A stretch of DNA of 64,000 nucleotides from Nocardioides daedukensis (GCF_013408415.1 NZ_JACCAA010000001.1:1798001-1862000), one strand, 5' to 3'; shown: positions 1 through 9,134, counted from the stretch's first letter. Numbers and translations are program-made. Notes: a model not told the origin generated them from the letters alone.

Positions 1-493
1 TCATCACGGTCAGTGCGCCGATCTCCATGCCGCCGGTGGCGATCGCGACCAGGTGCGAGGAGATGCGGTTGAGCTCGGAGAGCAGGACCCGCATGACCTG
101 GGCCTTCTCGGGGATCTGGTCCTCGACGTCCAGAAGTCGCTCCACGCCCAGGCAGTAGGTCAGCTCGTTGGCGAACGGCGCGAGGTAGTCCATCCGGGTG
201 CAGAAGGTGACGCCCTGCACCCAGGAGCGGTACTCCATGTTCTTCTCGATGCCGGTGTGGAGATAGCCGATGCCGCAGCGGGCCTCGGTCACCGTCTCGC
301 CCTCGAGCTCGAGGATCAGCCGGAGTACGCCGTGGGTCGAGGGGTGCTGTGGCCCCATGTTGACCACGACGCGCTCGTCGGCGTGCTCGGCGACACCGTC
401 GACGACGGAGTCCCAGTCCTGACCGGTGACGGTGAAGACCCGGCCCTGGCTGGTCTCCGCGGTGCCGGCGTACATGTCTTGTTCGGTCGACAT
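1..493 (-). CDS. nuoD: NADH-quinone oxidoreductase subunit D, N-terminal part
   Basis: First 164 codons of the 49-kDa subunit of respiratory complex I; the rest lies beyond the window edge. The peripheral-arm subunit NuoD helps form the quinone-binding pocket at the membrane interface. The translation contains the family stretch [13 protein letters not shown] and the following segment with GYLHTGIEK and a [13 protein letters not shown] region, which is diagnostic. The ATG at 493 overlaps the stop of nuoC (ATGA), so the two are translationally coupled in the order nuoA-B-C-D on the minus strand. No frameshift is visible in the part seen. Identity is secure; only the C-terminus is missing because of the window boundary. 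Confidence 0.96.
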   Translation of the reverse strand, partial: MSTEQDMYAGTAETSQGRVFTVTGQDWDSVVDGVAEHADERVVVNMGPQHPSTHGVLRLILELEGETVTEARCGIGYLHTGIEKNMEYRSWVQGVTFCTRMDYLAPFANELTYCLGVERLLDVEDQIPEKAQVMRVLLSELNRISSHLVAIATGGMEIGALTVM

Positions 494-1194
494 CAGTTGT
501 AGGACCTCCGCTGGTCCGGCGGCGGGATGGTTCCGCCCTTGTATTCCACGGGAATCCCGCCGAGCGGGTAGTCCTTGCGCTGTGGGTGGCCCGGCCAGTC
601 GTCGGGCATCTGGATCCGGGTCAGCGCCGGGTGTCCGTCGAAGATGATCCCGAAGAAGTCCCACGTCTCGCGCTCGTGCCAGTCGAGCGTGGGATAGGTC
701 GCGATCAGGCTGGGGATGTGGGGATCGGCGTCGGGGGCGGTGACCTCGAGGCGGATCCGGCGGTTCCAGGTCATCGACAGCAGGTGGTAGACCGCGTGCA
801 GCTCACGGCCGTGGTCATCGGGATAGTGCACACCGCTGACGCCGGAGGCGAACTCGAAGCGCAGGCTCGGGTCGTCGCGCAGCTTCTTCGCGGCCTCGAC
901 GAGGTTCTCGCGCGAGATGTGGAAGGTGATCTCGTTGCGGTGGATGACCACCCGGTCGACGAGTCCACCCAGGCCGTCGGCGACGGTGTCGAACCAGCCG
1001 CCATAGGGGCGCTGGGCGGCACCGGGGAAGACCACCGGCTTGACCAGTCCGCCATAGCCGGACGTGTCGCCGCTGCCCTTGACGCCGAACATGCCGGTGC
1101 GGGCGCCGACCGACTCCACCGCACCGGGGGGTGTGGGCAGGTTCTCCGGGGACTGCCTCAGTGCGGGCTGATCCGGCTTCTTCTCATCACTCAT
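493..1194 (-). CDS. nuoC: NADH-quinone oxidoreductase subunit C
   Basis: The 233-residue 30-kDa subunit of complex I, part of the hydrophilic connecting arm. The C-terminal half carries the family signature: a [12 protein letters not shown] segment followed by [10 protein letters not shown] and a basic YPLGG stretch near the end. The first ~55 residues are a low-complexity Pro/Gly-rich extension typical of actinobacterial NuoC. It lies 84 bp downstream of nuoB, a gap in which I see no other gene, and overlaps nuoD by 4 bp. It is encoded as a separate protein, not fused to NuoD as in E. coli. Confidence 0.96.
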   Translation of the reverse strand: MSDEKKPDQPALRQSPENLPTPPGAVESVGARTGMFGVKGSGDTSGYGGLVKPVVFPGAAQRPYGGWFDTVADGLGGLVDRVVIHRNEITFHISRENLVEAAKKLRDDPSLRFEFASGVSGVHYPDDHGRELHAVYHLLSMTWNRRIRLEVTAPDADPHIPSLIATYPTLDWHERETWDFFGIIFDGHPALTRIQMPDDWPGHPQRKDYPLGGIPVEYKGGTIPPPDQRRSYN

Positions 1195-1278
1195 CTGAAA
1201 CCCTCCCGCGACGAACGCTGCGGTGCCTCGCTCCGGCAGGACTCGTTCCTCGTCCTACCTCCACTACGACTCCTCGGT

Positions 1279-1833
1279 TCATCGCAGCTGCCCCCTCATC
1301 TGGCTCGTGGGCAGAGCATTGAGCGCTTCGGTCTCCAGGTCGATGATCTGCGCGGCGCGGTTGGCACCGAGCTTGGTGTTCTGGACCTGGTCGTGGAGCT
1401 TGAGGATCGCGTCGATGAGCATCTCGGGGCGCGGCGGGCAGCCGGGGAGATACATATCGACGGGCACGACGTGGTCGACGCCCTGGACGATCGCGTAGTT
1501 GTTGAACATGCCGCCCGAGCTGGCGCAGACGCCCATCGCGAGGACCCACTTGGGCTCGGCCATCTGGTCATAGATCTGGCGCAGCACCGGGGCCATCTTC
1601 TGGCTCACCCGTCCGGCCACGATCATCAGGTCGGCCTGGCGCGGGCTGGCTCGGAAGACCTCCATGCCGAAACGGGCGAGGTCATACTTCGGTCCGCCCG
1701 AGGTCATCATCTCGATCGCGCAGCAGGCCAGACCGAAGGTGGCCGGCCAGAACGACGCCTTGCGCATGTAGCCCGCGACGCCTTCGACCGTGGTCAGCAG
1801 GACGCCGCTCGGAAGCTTCTCTTCAATGCCCAT
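1279..1833 (-). CDS. nuoB: NADH-quinone oxidoreductase subunit B
   Basis: 184 residues, normal length for NuoB, which holds the terminal [4Fe-4S] cluster N2 that passes electrons to the quinone. All four cluster ligands expected for the family are present: the adjacent pair C37-C38 in [11 protein letters not shown]103 in MGVCASSGG and C132 in LPGCPPRPE. The gene begins 3 bp after nuoA. The N-terminal [17 protein letters not shown] region is the usual amphipathic entry to the Rossmann-like core. No anomaly seen. Confidence 0.98.
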   Translation of the reverse strand: MGIEEKLPSGVLLTTVEGVAGYMRKASFWPATFGLACCAIEMMTSGGPKYDLARFGMEVFRASPRQADLMIVAGRVSQKMAPVLRQIYDQMAEPKWVLAMGVCASSGGMFNNYAIVQGVDHVVPVDMYLPGCPPRPEMLIDAILKLHDQVQNTKLGANRAAQIIDLETEALNALPTSQMRGQLR

Positions 1834-1836
1834 GTG

Positions 1837-2196
1837 TCAGTCCCATTCCAGGCCGCCGCGTCGCCACACATACATGTAGGCGACGAAGACCGTTGCGATG
1901 AAGATGACCATCTCGACCAACCCGAACAGCGCCATCGCATCGAAGTGCACGGCCCAGGGGTAGAGGAAGATGATCTCGATGTCGAAGACGATGAAGAGCA
2001 TCGCGGTGATGTAGTACTTCACCGGGAATCGCCCACCGCCCTCCGGTTGCGGGGTCGGCTCGATGCCGCATTCATAGGAGTCGAGCTTGGCTCGGTTGTA
2101 GCGGGCCGGGCCGGTCAGCATGCTCACCGCGATCGAGAAGATCGCGAAGCCGGCTGCGAGCGCTCCGAGGAAGAGCACCGGCGTGTAGAGCTCCAT
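1837..2196 (-). CDS. nuoA: NADH-quinone oxidoreductase subunit A
   Basis: 119-residue integral membrane subunit with three predicted transmembrane helices (about residues 5-27, 62-84 and 88-110). The loop after helix 1 has the YECGIEP motif containing the conserved cysteine that lines the quinone channel. It is the first nuo gene of the cluster. It starts 33 bp after the stop of the menaquinone reductase gene on the same strand, with no terminator-like structure between, so readthrough from menJ into nuo is possible. Confidence 0.97.
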   Translation of the reverse strand: MELYTPVLFLGALAAGFAIFSIAVSMLTGPARYNRAKLDSYECGIEPTPQPEGGGRFPVKYYITAMLFIVFDIEIIFLYPWAVHFDAMALFGLVEMVIFIATVFVAYMYVWRRGGLEWD

Positions 2197-2229
2197 CAGT
2201 CCATCGCCTCCACCATCGTTCGATCGAGA

Positions 2230-3534
2230 TCACGCATTGGGCGCCACCTTGCTCAGCGCGTTGATGACCCGGTCGTTGAAGTCACCGTCTCGGGGGTCCG
2301 TCAGGTTCGCCATCAGCTTGAGCACGAAGCGCATCAGGCCGGCGCGCGGCAGGCCATATTTGGTGGCCTGCTTCATGAACGTCGGGTTGCCGACCATCTG
2401 GGCGAAGATGCGACCGAGGGTGAAGTAGCCGCCGTACGCCGCATCCATCGCCGCCGGATAGCTCTCCAGCACCCGTTCGCGGGCCGGGCCGGGCAGACGA
2501 CCCAGGGCTTGTACGACGATCTCCGCGGCCGTCTTGCCGGCCTCGAGGGCATAGTCGATGCCCTCGCCGTTGAAGGGGTTGACCATGCCGCCGGAGTCCC
2601 CGACCAGCAGCATGCCGCGCGTGTAGTGCGGCTTGCGGTTGAAGCCCATCGGCAGTGCGGCCGAGCGGATCGGGGCCGTCAGGTTCTCGTCGCGGAAGCC
2701 GAGCTCTTCGGGCGTCTGGGCCAGCCAGCGCCGCATCGACTCCTTGTAGTCCATGTTCTGGAAGGCGGGGCTGGAGTTGAGGATGCCGAGACCGACGTTG
2801 GCGGTGCCGTCGCCGAGCGGGAAGATCCAGCCATAGCCGGGGAGCTTGTTGGACTCGCCGGGCTTGCCGTCCCAGAGCTCGAGCCACGACTCCATGAAGT
2901 CGTCGTCGTGCATCGGCGTCTCGTAGTAGGCGCGGCAGGCGACCGCCATCGGTCGGTCCTCGCGGCGTTCCAGGCCCAGGGCCATCGCCATCCGCGCAGA
3001 AACCCCGTCGCACGCGATCACGACGGGGGCGCGGAACTCGATCTCGTCGCCGGCCTTGCGGCCGCGGTCGTCGACCGGCTTGGCGGTCACACCGACCACG
3101 CGGCCGGCACGGTCCAGGATCGGCCCGGTGACCGACGTACGCTCCATCAGCCGTGCGCCGGCCTTCTGCGCGTGCCGGGCGAGCAGCTCGTCCAGGTCCA
3201 TCCGGGCGCGCGCCATGCCGTAGGGCGGGTAGGTCGTGAGGTCGGGCCAGGGCAGCTCGATGCGGTGCCCGGCGCCGATGATGCGCAGGCCCTTGTTCTT
3301 CTGCCAGCCGGGCTCGTCAAGATCGAAGCCCATCGCGAGCAGCTGCTTGACCGCGCGCGGGGTGAGGCCGTCGCCGCAGACCTTGTCGCGCGGGAACGCC
3401 GTCTTCTCCAGGAGGAGTACGTCGACCCCGGCGCTGGCCAGGTGATAGGCGGTCGCGGCGCCGGCCGGACCTGCGCCCACGACGATCACCTGTGCGACCC
3501 GCTCCGCCCCCGGAACCAGTGCTGCGGCGGTCAT
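2230..3534 (-). CDS. menJ: FAD-dependent geranylgeranyl reductase family protein, probable menaquinone reductase
   Basis: A flavoprotein with an N-terminal dinucleotide-binding motif (VIVVGAGPAGAATAYHL), a family KVCGDGLTPRAV motif and a C-terminal FAD motif LLVGDSGGMVNPFNGEGI. In mycobacteria the homologue Rv0561c (MenJ) saturates the beta-isoprene unit of menaquinone; placement between menG and the complex I genes supports that role here. It could instead act on another isoprenoid. I favour the ATG at 3534, which has GAGG about 6 nt upstream; an in-frame GTG at 3573 would add 13 residues. The hydrophobic C-terminal half suggests membrane association. Confidence 0.88.
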   Translation of the reverse strand: MTAAALVPGAERVAQVIVVGAGPAGAATAYHLASAGVDVLLLEKTAFPRDKVCGDGLTPRAVKQLLAMGFDLDEPGWQKNKGLRIIGAGHRIELPWPDLTTYPPYGMARARMDLDELLARHAQKAGARLMERTSVTGPILDRAGRVVGVTAKPVDDRGRKAGDEIEFRAPVVIACDGVSARMAMALGLERREDRPMAVACRAYYETPMHDDDFMESWLELWDGKPGESNKLPGYGWIFPLGDGTANVGLGILNSSPAFQNMDYKESMRRWLAQTPEELGFRDENLTAPIRSAALPMGFNRKPHYTRGMLLVGDSGGMVNPFNGEGIDYALEAGKTAAEIVVQALGRLPGPARERVLESYPAAMDAAYGGYFTLGRIFAQMVGNPTFMKQATKYGLPRAGLMRFVLKLMANLTDPRDGDFNDRVINALSKVAPNA

Positions 3535-3665
3535 CGGCATCCTCACTTCGGCTACGGAACTAGGGGCTGACACCCACGCATGTGTCCTTGTGAACTACTT
3601 CACATGGTGGCGTGCGCCACAGTCTAGGACTCCCGGGGAGCCAATGTGAACCGGGGTCGAAAAGC

Positions 3666-4355
3666 TCAGGCCGTGGCGCGGTGGAGCGCGACGATCCCGC
3701 CGGTGAGGTTGCGGACCTCGCAGTTCTTCCACCCGGCCTGATGGATCAGCCGGGCCAGCCCCTGCTGGTCGGGCCAGGCCCGGATCGACTCGGCCAGATA
3801 GACGTAGGCGTCGGGCGAGGAGGAGACGGCGCGGGCGATCGAGGGCAGCGCCTTCATCAGATAGTTCATGTAGACCGCGCGGAACGGGCCGTTGGTCGGG
3901 TGGCTGAACTCGCAGACCACCAGGCGCCCACCGGGCTTGGTCACTCGCTGCATCTCCGCGAGCCCGGCGACCGTGTCGACGATGTTCCGCAGGCCGAACG
4001 AGATGGTCGTCGCGTCGAAGGTGTCGTCGGCGAACGGCAGCCGGGTGCCGTCCCCGGCGGTGAACGGCAGGCGCGGCTTGGCCTGCTTGCCGACCTTCAG
4101 CATGCCGATCGAGAAGTCCGTGGGTACGACGGTGGCGCCGGCGTCGGCGAAGGGCTGCGAGGAGGTGCCGGTCCCGGCCGCGAGGTCGAGGATCATCTCG
4201 CCCGGCTGCGGGTCGACCGCGCGGATCACGTCCTTGCGCCACCGACGGTCCTGCCCCATGGACAAGACATCGTTGGTGATGTCATAGCGCCGCGCGACCG
4301 CGTCGAACATGCGGCGTACGTCGTTGGGGTCCTTGTCCAGCTCGGCTCGAGTCAC
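3666..4355 (-). CDS. menG: Demethylmenaquinone methyltransferase
   Basis: 229-residue UbiE/MenG-family SAM methyltransferase that methylates demethylmenaquinone in the last ring-modifying step. Visible signatures: [19 protein letters not shown] near the N-terminus, the SAM site [16 protein letters not shown], and FGLRNIVD in the middle. The start is GTG at 4355. It precedes menJ on the same strand by about 0.1 kb, so the two probably work in succession. Length and motifs are typical of the family. Confidence 0.95.
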   Translation of the reverse strand: MTRAELDKDPNDVRRMFDAVARRYDITNDVLSMGQDRRWRKDVIRAVDPQPGEMILDLAAGTGTSSQPFADAGATVVPTDFSIGMLKVGKQAKPRLPFTAGDGTRLPFADDTFDATTISFGLRNIVDTVAGLAEMQRVTKPGGRLVVCEFSHPTNGPFRAVYMNYLMKALPSIARAVSSSPDAYVYLAESIRAWPDQQGLARLIHQAGWKNCEVRNLTGGIVALHRATA

Positions 4356-4437
4356 GGAGCAAACCCTAGCCGCGACCCGGCGTGAGCCGATCGATGGTCA
4401 CACCAGCGGCTCGAATGGTTGCGGCAAGCGAGCCGGA

Positions 4438-4839
4438 TCACCTGGCTGCCGGTATGCGCTTCCTGTCCAACTGCTGCAGCAGAACGGCGAGGCCGACGAC
4501 CGTACTTGAGAGTCCGATCCTCCAGTCCCAAAAGACCCCCTCCGTGTCGGGCAGGATGATCGCGCTCGCGAGCAGAATCCCTCCGGCGATCAGGAGCATC
4601 GCGCCGACGGACGGAAGGAATCCCCGAGCGGCGCCAGGCGCATCGGCGCCGAAGGCAATTGCCCGTTGAGGGAAATGCACCTTCGGCAGGAGCTCCAGGG
4701 CAAACAGCGTCGCCAAGGCCACTCCGAAGCACCCAATCGACAGGTCGGGGTTCTCGAAGATGGCAGCGATTCCGGTCGCCAACAGCATGATCCCGGCGAT
4801 GACGATGCCGATCGAAGCCACTGTCGGCCGGCTCGTCAT
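4438..4839 (-). CDS. Small four-helix membrane protein of unknown function
   Basis: 133 residues with four hydrophobic segments (about 7-28, 34-52, 76-97 and 108-122), separated by short polar loops, and a basic C-terminus (DRKRIPAAR). I do not recognise a family. The reading frame continues upstream without ATG-proximal Shine-Dalgarno support; I chose the ATG at 4839 because the hydrophobic topology starts right after it, and the next in-frame ATG (4957-4959) would add a 40-residue Arg/Cys-rich tail that looks non-coding. It follows menG's upstream side in the same orientation but lies about 80 bp away; no functional link is visible. Confidence 0.6.
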   Translation of the reverse strand: MTSRPTVASIGIVIAGIMLLATGIAAIFENPDLSIGCFGVALATLFALELLPKVHFPQRAIAFGADAPGAARGFLPSVGAMLLIAGGILLASAIILPDTEGVFWDWRIGLSSTVVGLAVLLQQLDRKRIPAAR

Positions 4840-5047
4840 GTTCGGCGGCGCGGCAGACGGACGACGCACCGGGCTTCCTTCCCCCAAGCACGTCACCGAG
4901 CCGCGCTGCCAACAAGTCGACCCACCGTAAGCCCGAACCAGCCGCGGCGGCCGGGACATGACAAAATCAAGAGTTCTGGTGCAACCGAAATGCACCCTCG
5001 AGCGTCCATCATTGTGACGGGAACATCTCGGAGCCTGGAGGCCCAAC

Positions 5048-6178
5048 ATGCGTGCGGTGCGAATCATCCTGATGACGGTGCTGACCGTCGCGCTGATGTC
5101 GGCGACAGCCTTCGGCGCCGGCGTTGCGGTGAAGCACTTCGACAAGGACGACACCAACGTCGCGGCCGACGCCTCGCCGCAGCCGCAGGCCATCGAGGGT
5201 GATGACGCCGTTGTCGAGCCGGTCGAGGACCCCAGCACGGAGCCTGCCGAAGAGCCCGAAGAGACCGAGGCCCCCGAGCCGCAGGCCGTGCTCGAGCCCG
5301 GCGACAAGGGCGAGAAGGTCCGCGAGCTGCAGCACCGGCTCTTCCAGACCGCGTGGTTCGCCGAGACCACCACCGGTGTCTATGACACCGCCACCAAGGC
5401 AGCCGTCAAGGGCTTCCAGGAGAAGCGTGGCTACCCCGCCACCGGGATCGTCGACGACAAGACGTGGCGCAAGCTGGTCAAGATGACCAAGACACCCACG
5501 CACGACCAGAAGCACAACGTCCTCAAGCCCGGCCCCAGGATCCTCGGCTCCGGCGACTCGGGTGACAAGGTCCGTGACGTGCAGGCCCGACTCAAGCAGA
5601 TCCAGTGGTTCTTCGGCGATGTGACCGGCACCTATGGCACCGCGACTGTCGAGGCGGTCAAGGGCTTCCAGGAGAAGCGGAAGATCCCGGTCACCGGTGA
5701 GCTCGACCAGCGCTCGATGGACCGGCTCAACGCGATGACGCGCACCCCCACCCACAACGAGCTGCACAACGTCGTACCCAAGACCGGCAAGAACACCAAG
5801 GCGCCGCTCGATGCCCGCTGCAAGACCGGGCGCGCACTCTGCATCGACAAGACCAGCCAGTCCTTGCGCTGGGTGATCAACGGCCAGGTGCAGACCACCT
5901 TCGAGGTGCGCTTCGGCAGCGCCGAGCTGCCCACCCGCGAGGGCACCTTCTCGGTGCAGCGGAAGTCCCGCGACCACGTGTCGTCGATCTATCACACGTC
6001 GATGCCGTTCGCGATGTTCTTCTCCGGTGGTCAGGCAGTGCACTACTCCCCCGACTTCGCGGCCAACGGCTACAACGGCGCCTCCCACGGATGCGTGAAC
6101 GTCCGCGACCGCGCCGGAGTCGAAGCCCTGTTCAACCAGGTCAACGTGGGCGACAAGGTCATCGTCTACCGCTCCTGA
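5048..6178 (+). CDS. L,D-transpeptidase with two peptidoglycan-binding domains
   Basis: 376 residues: an N-terminal signal peptide or anchor (about 1-24), an acidic Pro/Glu-rich linker (38-75), two peptidoglycan-binding type 1 repeats (about 78-140 and 160-225, each with a VKGFQEKR segment), and a C-terminal YkuD catalytic domain. The catalytic motif is SHGCVNVRD with Cys about 349, preceded by the His of AVHYSPDF. Such enzymes form 3-3 cross-links or attach proteins to peptidoglycan outside the membrane. A good ribosome site (GGAGG) sits 8-12 nt before the ATG. It stands alone between the divergent small membrane protein and menF. Confidence 0.9.
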   Translation: MRAVRIILMTVLTVALMSATAFGAGVAVKHFDKDDTNVAADASPQPQAIEGDDAVVEPVEDPSTEPAEEPEETEAPEPQAVLEPGDKGEKVRELQHRLFQTAWFAETTTGVYDTATKAAVKGFQEKRGYPATGIVDDKTWRKLVKMTKTPTHDQKHNVLKPGPRILGSGDSGDKVRDVQARLKQIQWFFGDVTGTYGTATVEAVKGFQEKRKIPVTGELDQRSMDRLNAMTRTPTHNELHNVVPKTGKNTKAPLDARCKTGRALCIDKTSQSLRWVINGQVQTTFEVRFGSAELPTREGTFSVQRKSRDHVSSIYHTSMPFAMFFSGGQAVHYSPDFAANGYNGASHGCVNVRDRAGVEALFNQVNVGDKVIVYRS

Positions 6179-6252
6179 GCCCGCATCGGACGGCCCGGCG
6201 GTGGTCAGCCGGAACACACGAGCTGACCATCGCGGGCGTAGGCTGACCCCTC

Positions 6253-7497
6253 GTGACGACTGAGAAGACCACCGGCGAGCACCTCGTCGTGCGTACGACA
6301 CCGCTCGCCCCCGACGCCGTCGACTCGCTCCTCTCCGTCGTGCCCGCCGACAACCCGGTCAGCTGGATCCGCAACGGCGAGGGAATCGTCGGTTGGGGAG
6401 TCGCCGCCGCGGTTCGCACCTCCGGCAGCACCCGCTTCTCCGACGCCGCCAAGTGGTGGACCGAGATCGTGGCCCGCAGCGAGGTCACCAACGAGGTCAA
6501 CGAACCCGGCACCGGCCCGGTCGCCTTCGGCAGCTTCGCCTTCGCCGACGACCCCGGCGACTCGGTCCTGGTGCTGCCCCGCATCATCGTCGGGCGCCGC
6601 GGCAACCTTGCCTGGATCACCACCGTCGACAGTGAGATCCCTGACCTGGCTCCCACCGACGCACCGCGTGCGCCGGTGGTCACCTTCGGCGACGGCGCCC
6701 GCAACGGCGACGAGTGGATGAGCGTCGTGGCCGATGCCGTCACCCGGATCAACCGGGGTGACCTGGAGAAGGTCGTCCTCGCCCGCGACCTGATCGCCAC
6801 CTCCGACGAGGACGTGGACGCGCGTTGGCCGCTGCGGCAACTGTCCACCACCTACCCCACCTGCTGGACCTTCCACGTCGATGGTCTGGTCGGCGCCACC
6901 CCGGAGATGCTGGTGCGTCGCGAGCGTGGCCTGGTCACCTCGCGGGTGCTGGCCGGCACCATCCGGCGCACCGGTGACGACGAGCGGGACCTCGCCCTGG
7001 CCGCCACCCTGGCCAGGTCGTCGAAGGACCTCGAGGAGCACGAGTACGCCGTACGCTCGGTCGCGGAGGCCCTCGAGCCGCACTGCTCCTCGATGAACGT
7101 GCCCGAGGCGCCGTTCGTGCTGCACCTGCCCAACGTGATGCACCTGGCCACCGACGTCGCCGGCGTGGTCCACGACGCCGCGAGTGTCTCCTCGCTCGAC
7201 CTCGCCGCTGCCCTGCACCCCTCGGCGGCCGTCGGTGGTACGCCGACCGAGACGGCCACCGAGCTGATCACCGCGATCGAGGGCATGGACCGGGGTCGCT
7301 ATGCCGGGCCCGTCGGCTGGCTCGACGCTGCCGGTGACGGCGAGTGGGGCATCGCGCTCCGCTCGGCCCACATCAGTGGCCCCACGGTCCGGCTGTTCGC
7401 CGGCTGCGGAATCGTCGGCAGCTCCGACCCCGAGGCCGAGCTCGCCGAGTCGCAGGCCAAGTTCATCCCGGTGCGCGACGCGTTGACCGCTTCCTGA
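6253..7497 (+). CDS. menF: Isochorismate synthase
   Basis: 414 residues of the chorismate-binding enzyme fold. It converts chorismate to isochorismate, the first committed step to menaquinone or, in other settings, to salicylate-type siderophores. Family segments include DLEKVVLARDL, ATPEMLVRRERG with RVLAGTIRR, and a C-terminal RYAGPVGWLDAAGDGEWGI block. The start is GTG at 6253. Because menD, menC and menE lie within 7 kb and no siderophore synthetase is nearby, the menaquinone role is the better reading. It is transcribed opposite to menDCE. Confidence 0.9.
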   Translation: MTTEKTTGEHLVVRTTPLAPDAVDSLLSVVPADNPVSWIRNGEGIVGWGVAAAVRTSGSTRFSDAAKWWTEIVARSEVTNEVNEPGTGPVAFGSFAFADDPGDSVLVLPRIIVGRRGNLAWITTVDSEIPDLAPTDAPRAPVVTFGDGARNGDEWMSVVADAVTRINRGDLEKVVLARDLIATSDEDVDARWPLRQLSTTYPTCWTFHVDGLVGATPEMLVRRERGLVTSRVLAGTIRRTGDDERDLALAATLARSSKDLEEHEYAVRSVAEALEPHCSSMNVPEAPFVLHLPNVMHLATDVAGVVHDAASVSSLDLAAALHPSAAVGGTPTETATELITAIEGMDRGRYAGPVGWLDAAGDGEWGIALRSAHISGPTVRLFAGCGIVGSSDPEAELAESQAKFIPVRDALTAS

Positions 7498-7592
7498 CGG
7501 GGCCCTGCACACAGTCACCTGCTCGGCCCTGGTGCGCCGTTGGCGCCGTCTGGCACCCTGCCGGCGGGGTGCACAGCAACCAGAACGGCGCG

Positions 7593-8504
7593 TTACTTCT
7601 GGGGTGGGGCGGCGAGGAGCTGCTGGACGCTGGCGACTGCGGCCAGCTGACCGGCAGCGGCCGCGTTGAGCACCGAGGCCATCGGCATCGGGAACGCGGG
7701 GCGGTGGGCCAGGTCTCCGGCTGCGAAGACGCCGTCGAGCGACGTACGCCCGAAGTCGTCGATCGCGATGCACCCGCTGTCCAGCAGGTCCAGGCCGAGC
7801 TGATCGGCAAACGGTGCGGACTGGACGAACCTGCCCGTGCCGACGAACAGCCCCGCCACGTTCACCGTGCGGTCCGCCAAAGCGATGGCCACCTCGTCCG
7901 CCTCCGGGGCATGGGAGACGCCGACCACCGGCTCGGGGCGCAGCACCGCGCCCAGTCGATCCAACATCGCAAGCTGCTCGGCGTCGAGCTCCGCGCCCTG
8001 GCTGAAGACGGTGACCGAGCTGCCGATTGGCGCCAGCAGTCCGACGAGGTGCAGCGCCGCAGGTCCGGCCAGGATCCCGATCGGGCGACCGCTCAGCTCG
8101 TGGCCGTGACAGAACGGGCAGGCATAGGCGTGCGTGCCCCACAGGTCCTCGAGCCCGGGCACCGCCGGCATCTCATCGCGTACGCCGGTGGCCAGGATGA
8201 CCAGTCGACTCTCAAGGACCTCCTCACCCAGCGCGACCCGGAAGGTGTCCCCCACCTTCTCGACGGCGCCGACAGCCGCGTCGCGGATCTCGACCGTGGG
8301 ATAGGCGGCGAGCTCGGCGCGGGCCTCGGAGCGGAACTTCTCCGGAGGGGTGCCGTCGTGGGTGAGGAAGTTGTGCATGTGCGCGACCCGGCCATTGCGA
8401 TAGGCGCCCGAGTCGAGGAGCAGTGCGTGCTTGTGCATCCGGCCGAGGGTCAGTGCGGCCTGCAGGCCGGCGGGTCCTCCGCCGACGATGATGACGTCAT
8501 ACAT
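7593..8504 (-). CDS. Thioredoxin reductase-like FAD/NAD(P) oxidoreductase with CPFC motif
   Basis: 303 residues with an N-terminal FAD motif (VIIVGGGPAGLQAAL), the ILATG motif around 104-108, a redox-active pair C129-P-F-C132 followed by HGHE, and the C-terminal FAD segment VFAAGDLAHRP. The CPFCHG motif distinguishes it from housekeeping TrxB (CATC) and matches the branch that includes small-molecule dithiol oxidases such as GliT-type enzymes, but the substrate here is unknown. No thioredoxin gene is adjacent. It is divergent from a MerR regulator with a long palindrome between them, so it is probably the regulator's target. Confidence 0.85.
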   Translation of the reverse strand: MYDVIIVGGGPAGLQAALTLGRMHKHALLLDSGAYRNGRVAHMHNFLTHDGTPPEKFRSEARAELAAYPTVEIRDAAVGAVEKVGDTFRVALGEEVLESRLVILATGVRDEMPAVPGLEDLWGTHAYACPFCHGHELSGRPIGILAGPAALHLVGLLAPIGSSVTVFSQGAELDAEQLAMLDRLGAVLRPEPVVGVSHAPEADEVAIALADRTVNVAGLFVGTGRFVQSAPFADQLGLDLLDSGCIAIDDFGRTSLDGVFAAGDLAHRPAFPMPMASVLNAAAAGQLAAVASVQQLLAAPPQK

Positions 8505-8560
8505 CCTGGGTCCTTCCCGGTGGCCTCGACCACCAGCTGTTGACTGTGCGACCCAGCCTG

Positions 8561-8584
8561 TGACTTCATGTCAACATGAAGTCA
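8561..8584. promoter_or_regulatory. 24-bp palindrome at the merR start codon, probable MerR operator
   Basis: Two perfect 11-bp arms (TGACTTCATGT and its reverse complement) separated by CA. The merR ATG at 8576 lies inside the right arm, and there is no Shine-Dalgarno sequence upstream of it. It also sits 57-80 bp upstream of the divergent oxidoreductase start and contains TTGACA-like hexamers on the minus strand. Shape and place fit an operator that controls both genes. Binding is inferred, not shown. Confidence 0.6.
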
Positions 8585-8980
8585 AGTGCTCCTGCCCAGT
8601 GGACCGTCGGACAGGTCGCGGAGCGGTTCGACCTGCCCACGAATGTGCTGCGGCACTGGGAGAGCGTCGGGCTGATCACGCCCGAACGGGATTCGGCGGA
8701 CCGACGCCGATATGGCCCCGACGACGTCGTACGGATCGCAGTCATCCAGCGCAGTAAGGCCGCCGGGATGAGCCTCGAGCAGATCGCGACGCTGCTCGAC
8801 TCGGAGTCGCCCGGTCGGCACAAGGTGCTCGAGGAACACATCGCCGAGATCGACCGCACGATCGAGGAGATGCGGCTGTCCCGGGCGATGACCGAGCACG
8901 CCCTGCGTTGCCAGGCCCACGACATTGCCCAGTGCCCGCGGTTCCGCAGTCATCTCGACGACCTGCTGGCCGGCTTCTGA
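8576..8980 (+). CDS. MerR-family transcriptional regulator
   Basis: 134 residues: winged helix-turn-helix at 9-75 (WTVGQVAERFDLPTNVLRHW, then RRYGPDDVVRI), a dimerisation helix (about 85-115), and a C-terminal CQAHDIAQCP segment with two cysteines that might sense thiol or metal stress. The ATG at 8576 is the only near start: an in-frame TGA lies at 8561-8563 and no other start codon is present before the DNA-binding domain. There is no ribosome site, so translation may be leaderless or weak. It is divergent from the CPFC-type oxidoreductase, which it most likely controls. Confidence 0.9.
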   Translation: MKSSAPAQWTVGQVAERFDLPTNVLRHWESVGLITPERDSADRRRYGPDDVVRIAVIQRSKAAGMSLEQIATLLDSESPGRHKVLEEHIAEIDRTIEEMRLSRAMTEHALRCQAHDIAQCPRFRSHLDDLLAGF

Positions 8981-8988
8981 TCGCCGAG

Positions 8989-9131
8989 TCGGCAGTTGTT
9001 GACGCCGGGTTGGCGTCAACAACTGCCGGGTCGGCGCGGTGGGGCGTCAACAACTGCCGGCTCGGCGGAGCGGGGTGTCAACAACTGCCGGGTCGGCGGA
9101 GCGGGGTGTCAACAACTGCCGGGTCGGCGAG
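8989..9131. repeat. 31-bp tandem repeats plus a 16-bp-stem hairpin
   Basis: Four copies of GTCAACAACTGCCGG begin at 9015, 9046, 9077 and 9108, exactly 31 bp apart, each followed by a (G/C)TCGGCG-type tail. An inverted copy at 8991-9006 pairs perfectly over 16 bp with 9012-9027 across the loop GGGTT. The array fills the gap between convergent merR and the MBL-fold gene, whose stop starts at 9135. It may act as a bidirectional terminator. There are no unique spacers, so it is not a CRISPR array. Confidence 0.9.
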
Positions 9132-9134
9132 GTG

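Noticed and set aside
1195..1278. Missing small gene in the 84-bp nuoB-nuoC gap
   Set aside because: No start with ribosome site and no coding frame of conserved look; treated as a plain spacer.
586..3570. A 994-codon open frame on the plus strand opposite nuoC-nuoB-nuoA-menJ
   Set aside because: It lies antisense to four well-identified genes and its translation is a His/Asp/Glu/Arg-rich mixture without any domain. High GC keeps such shadow frames open.
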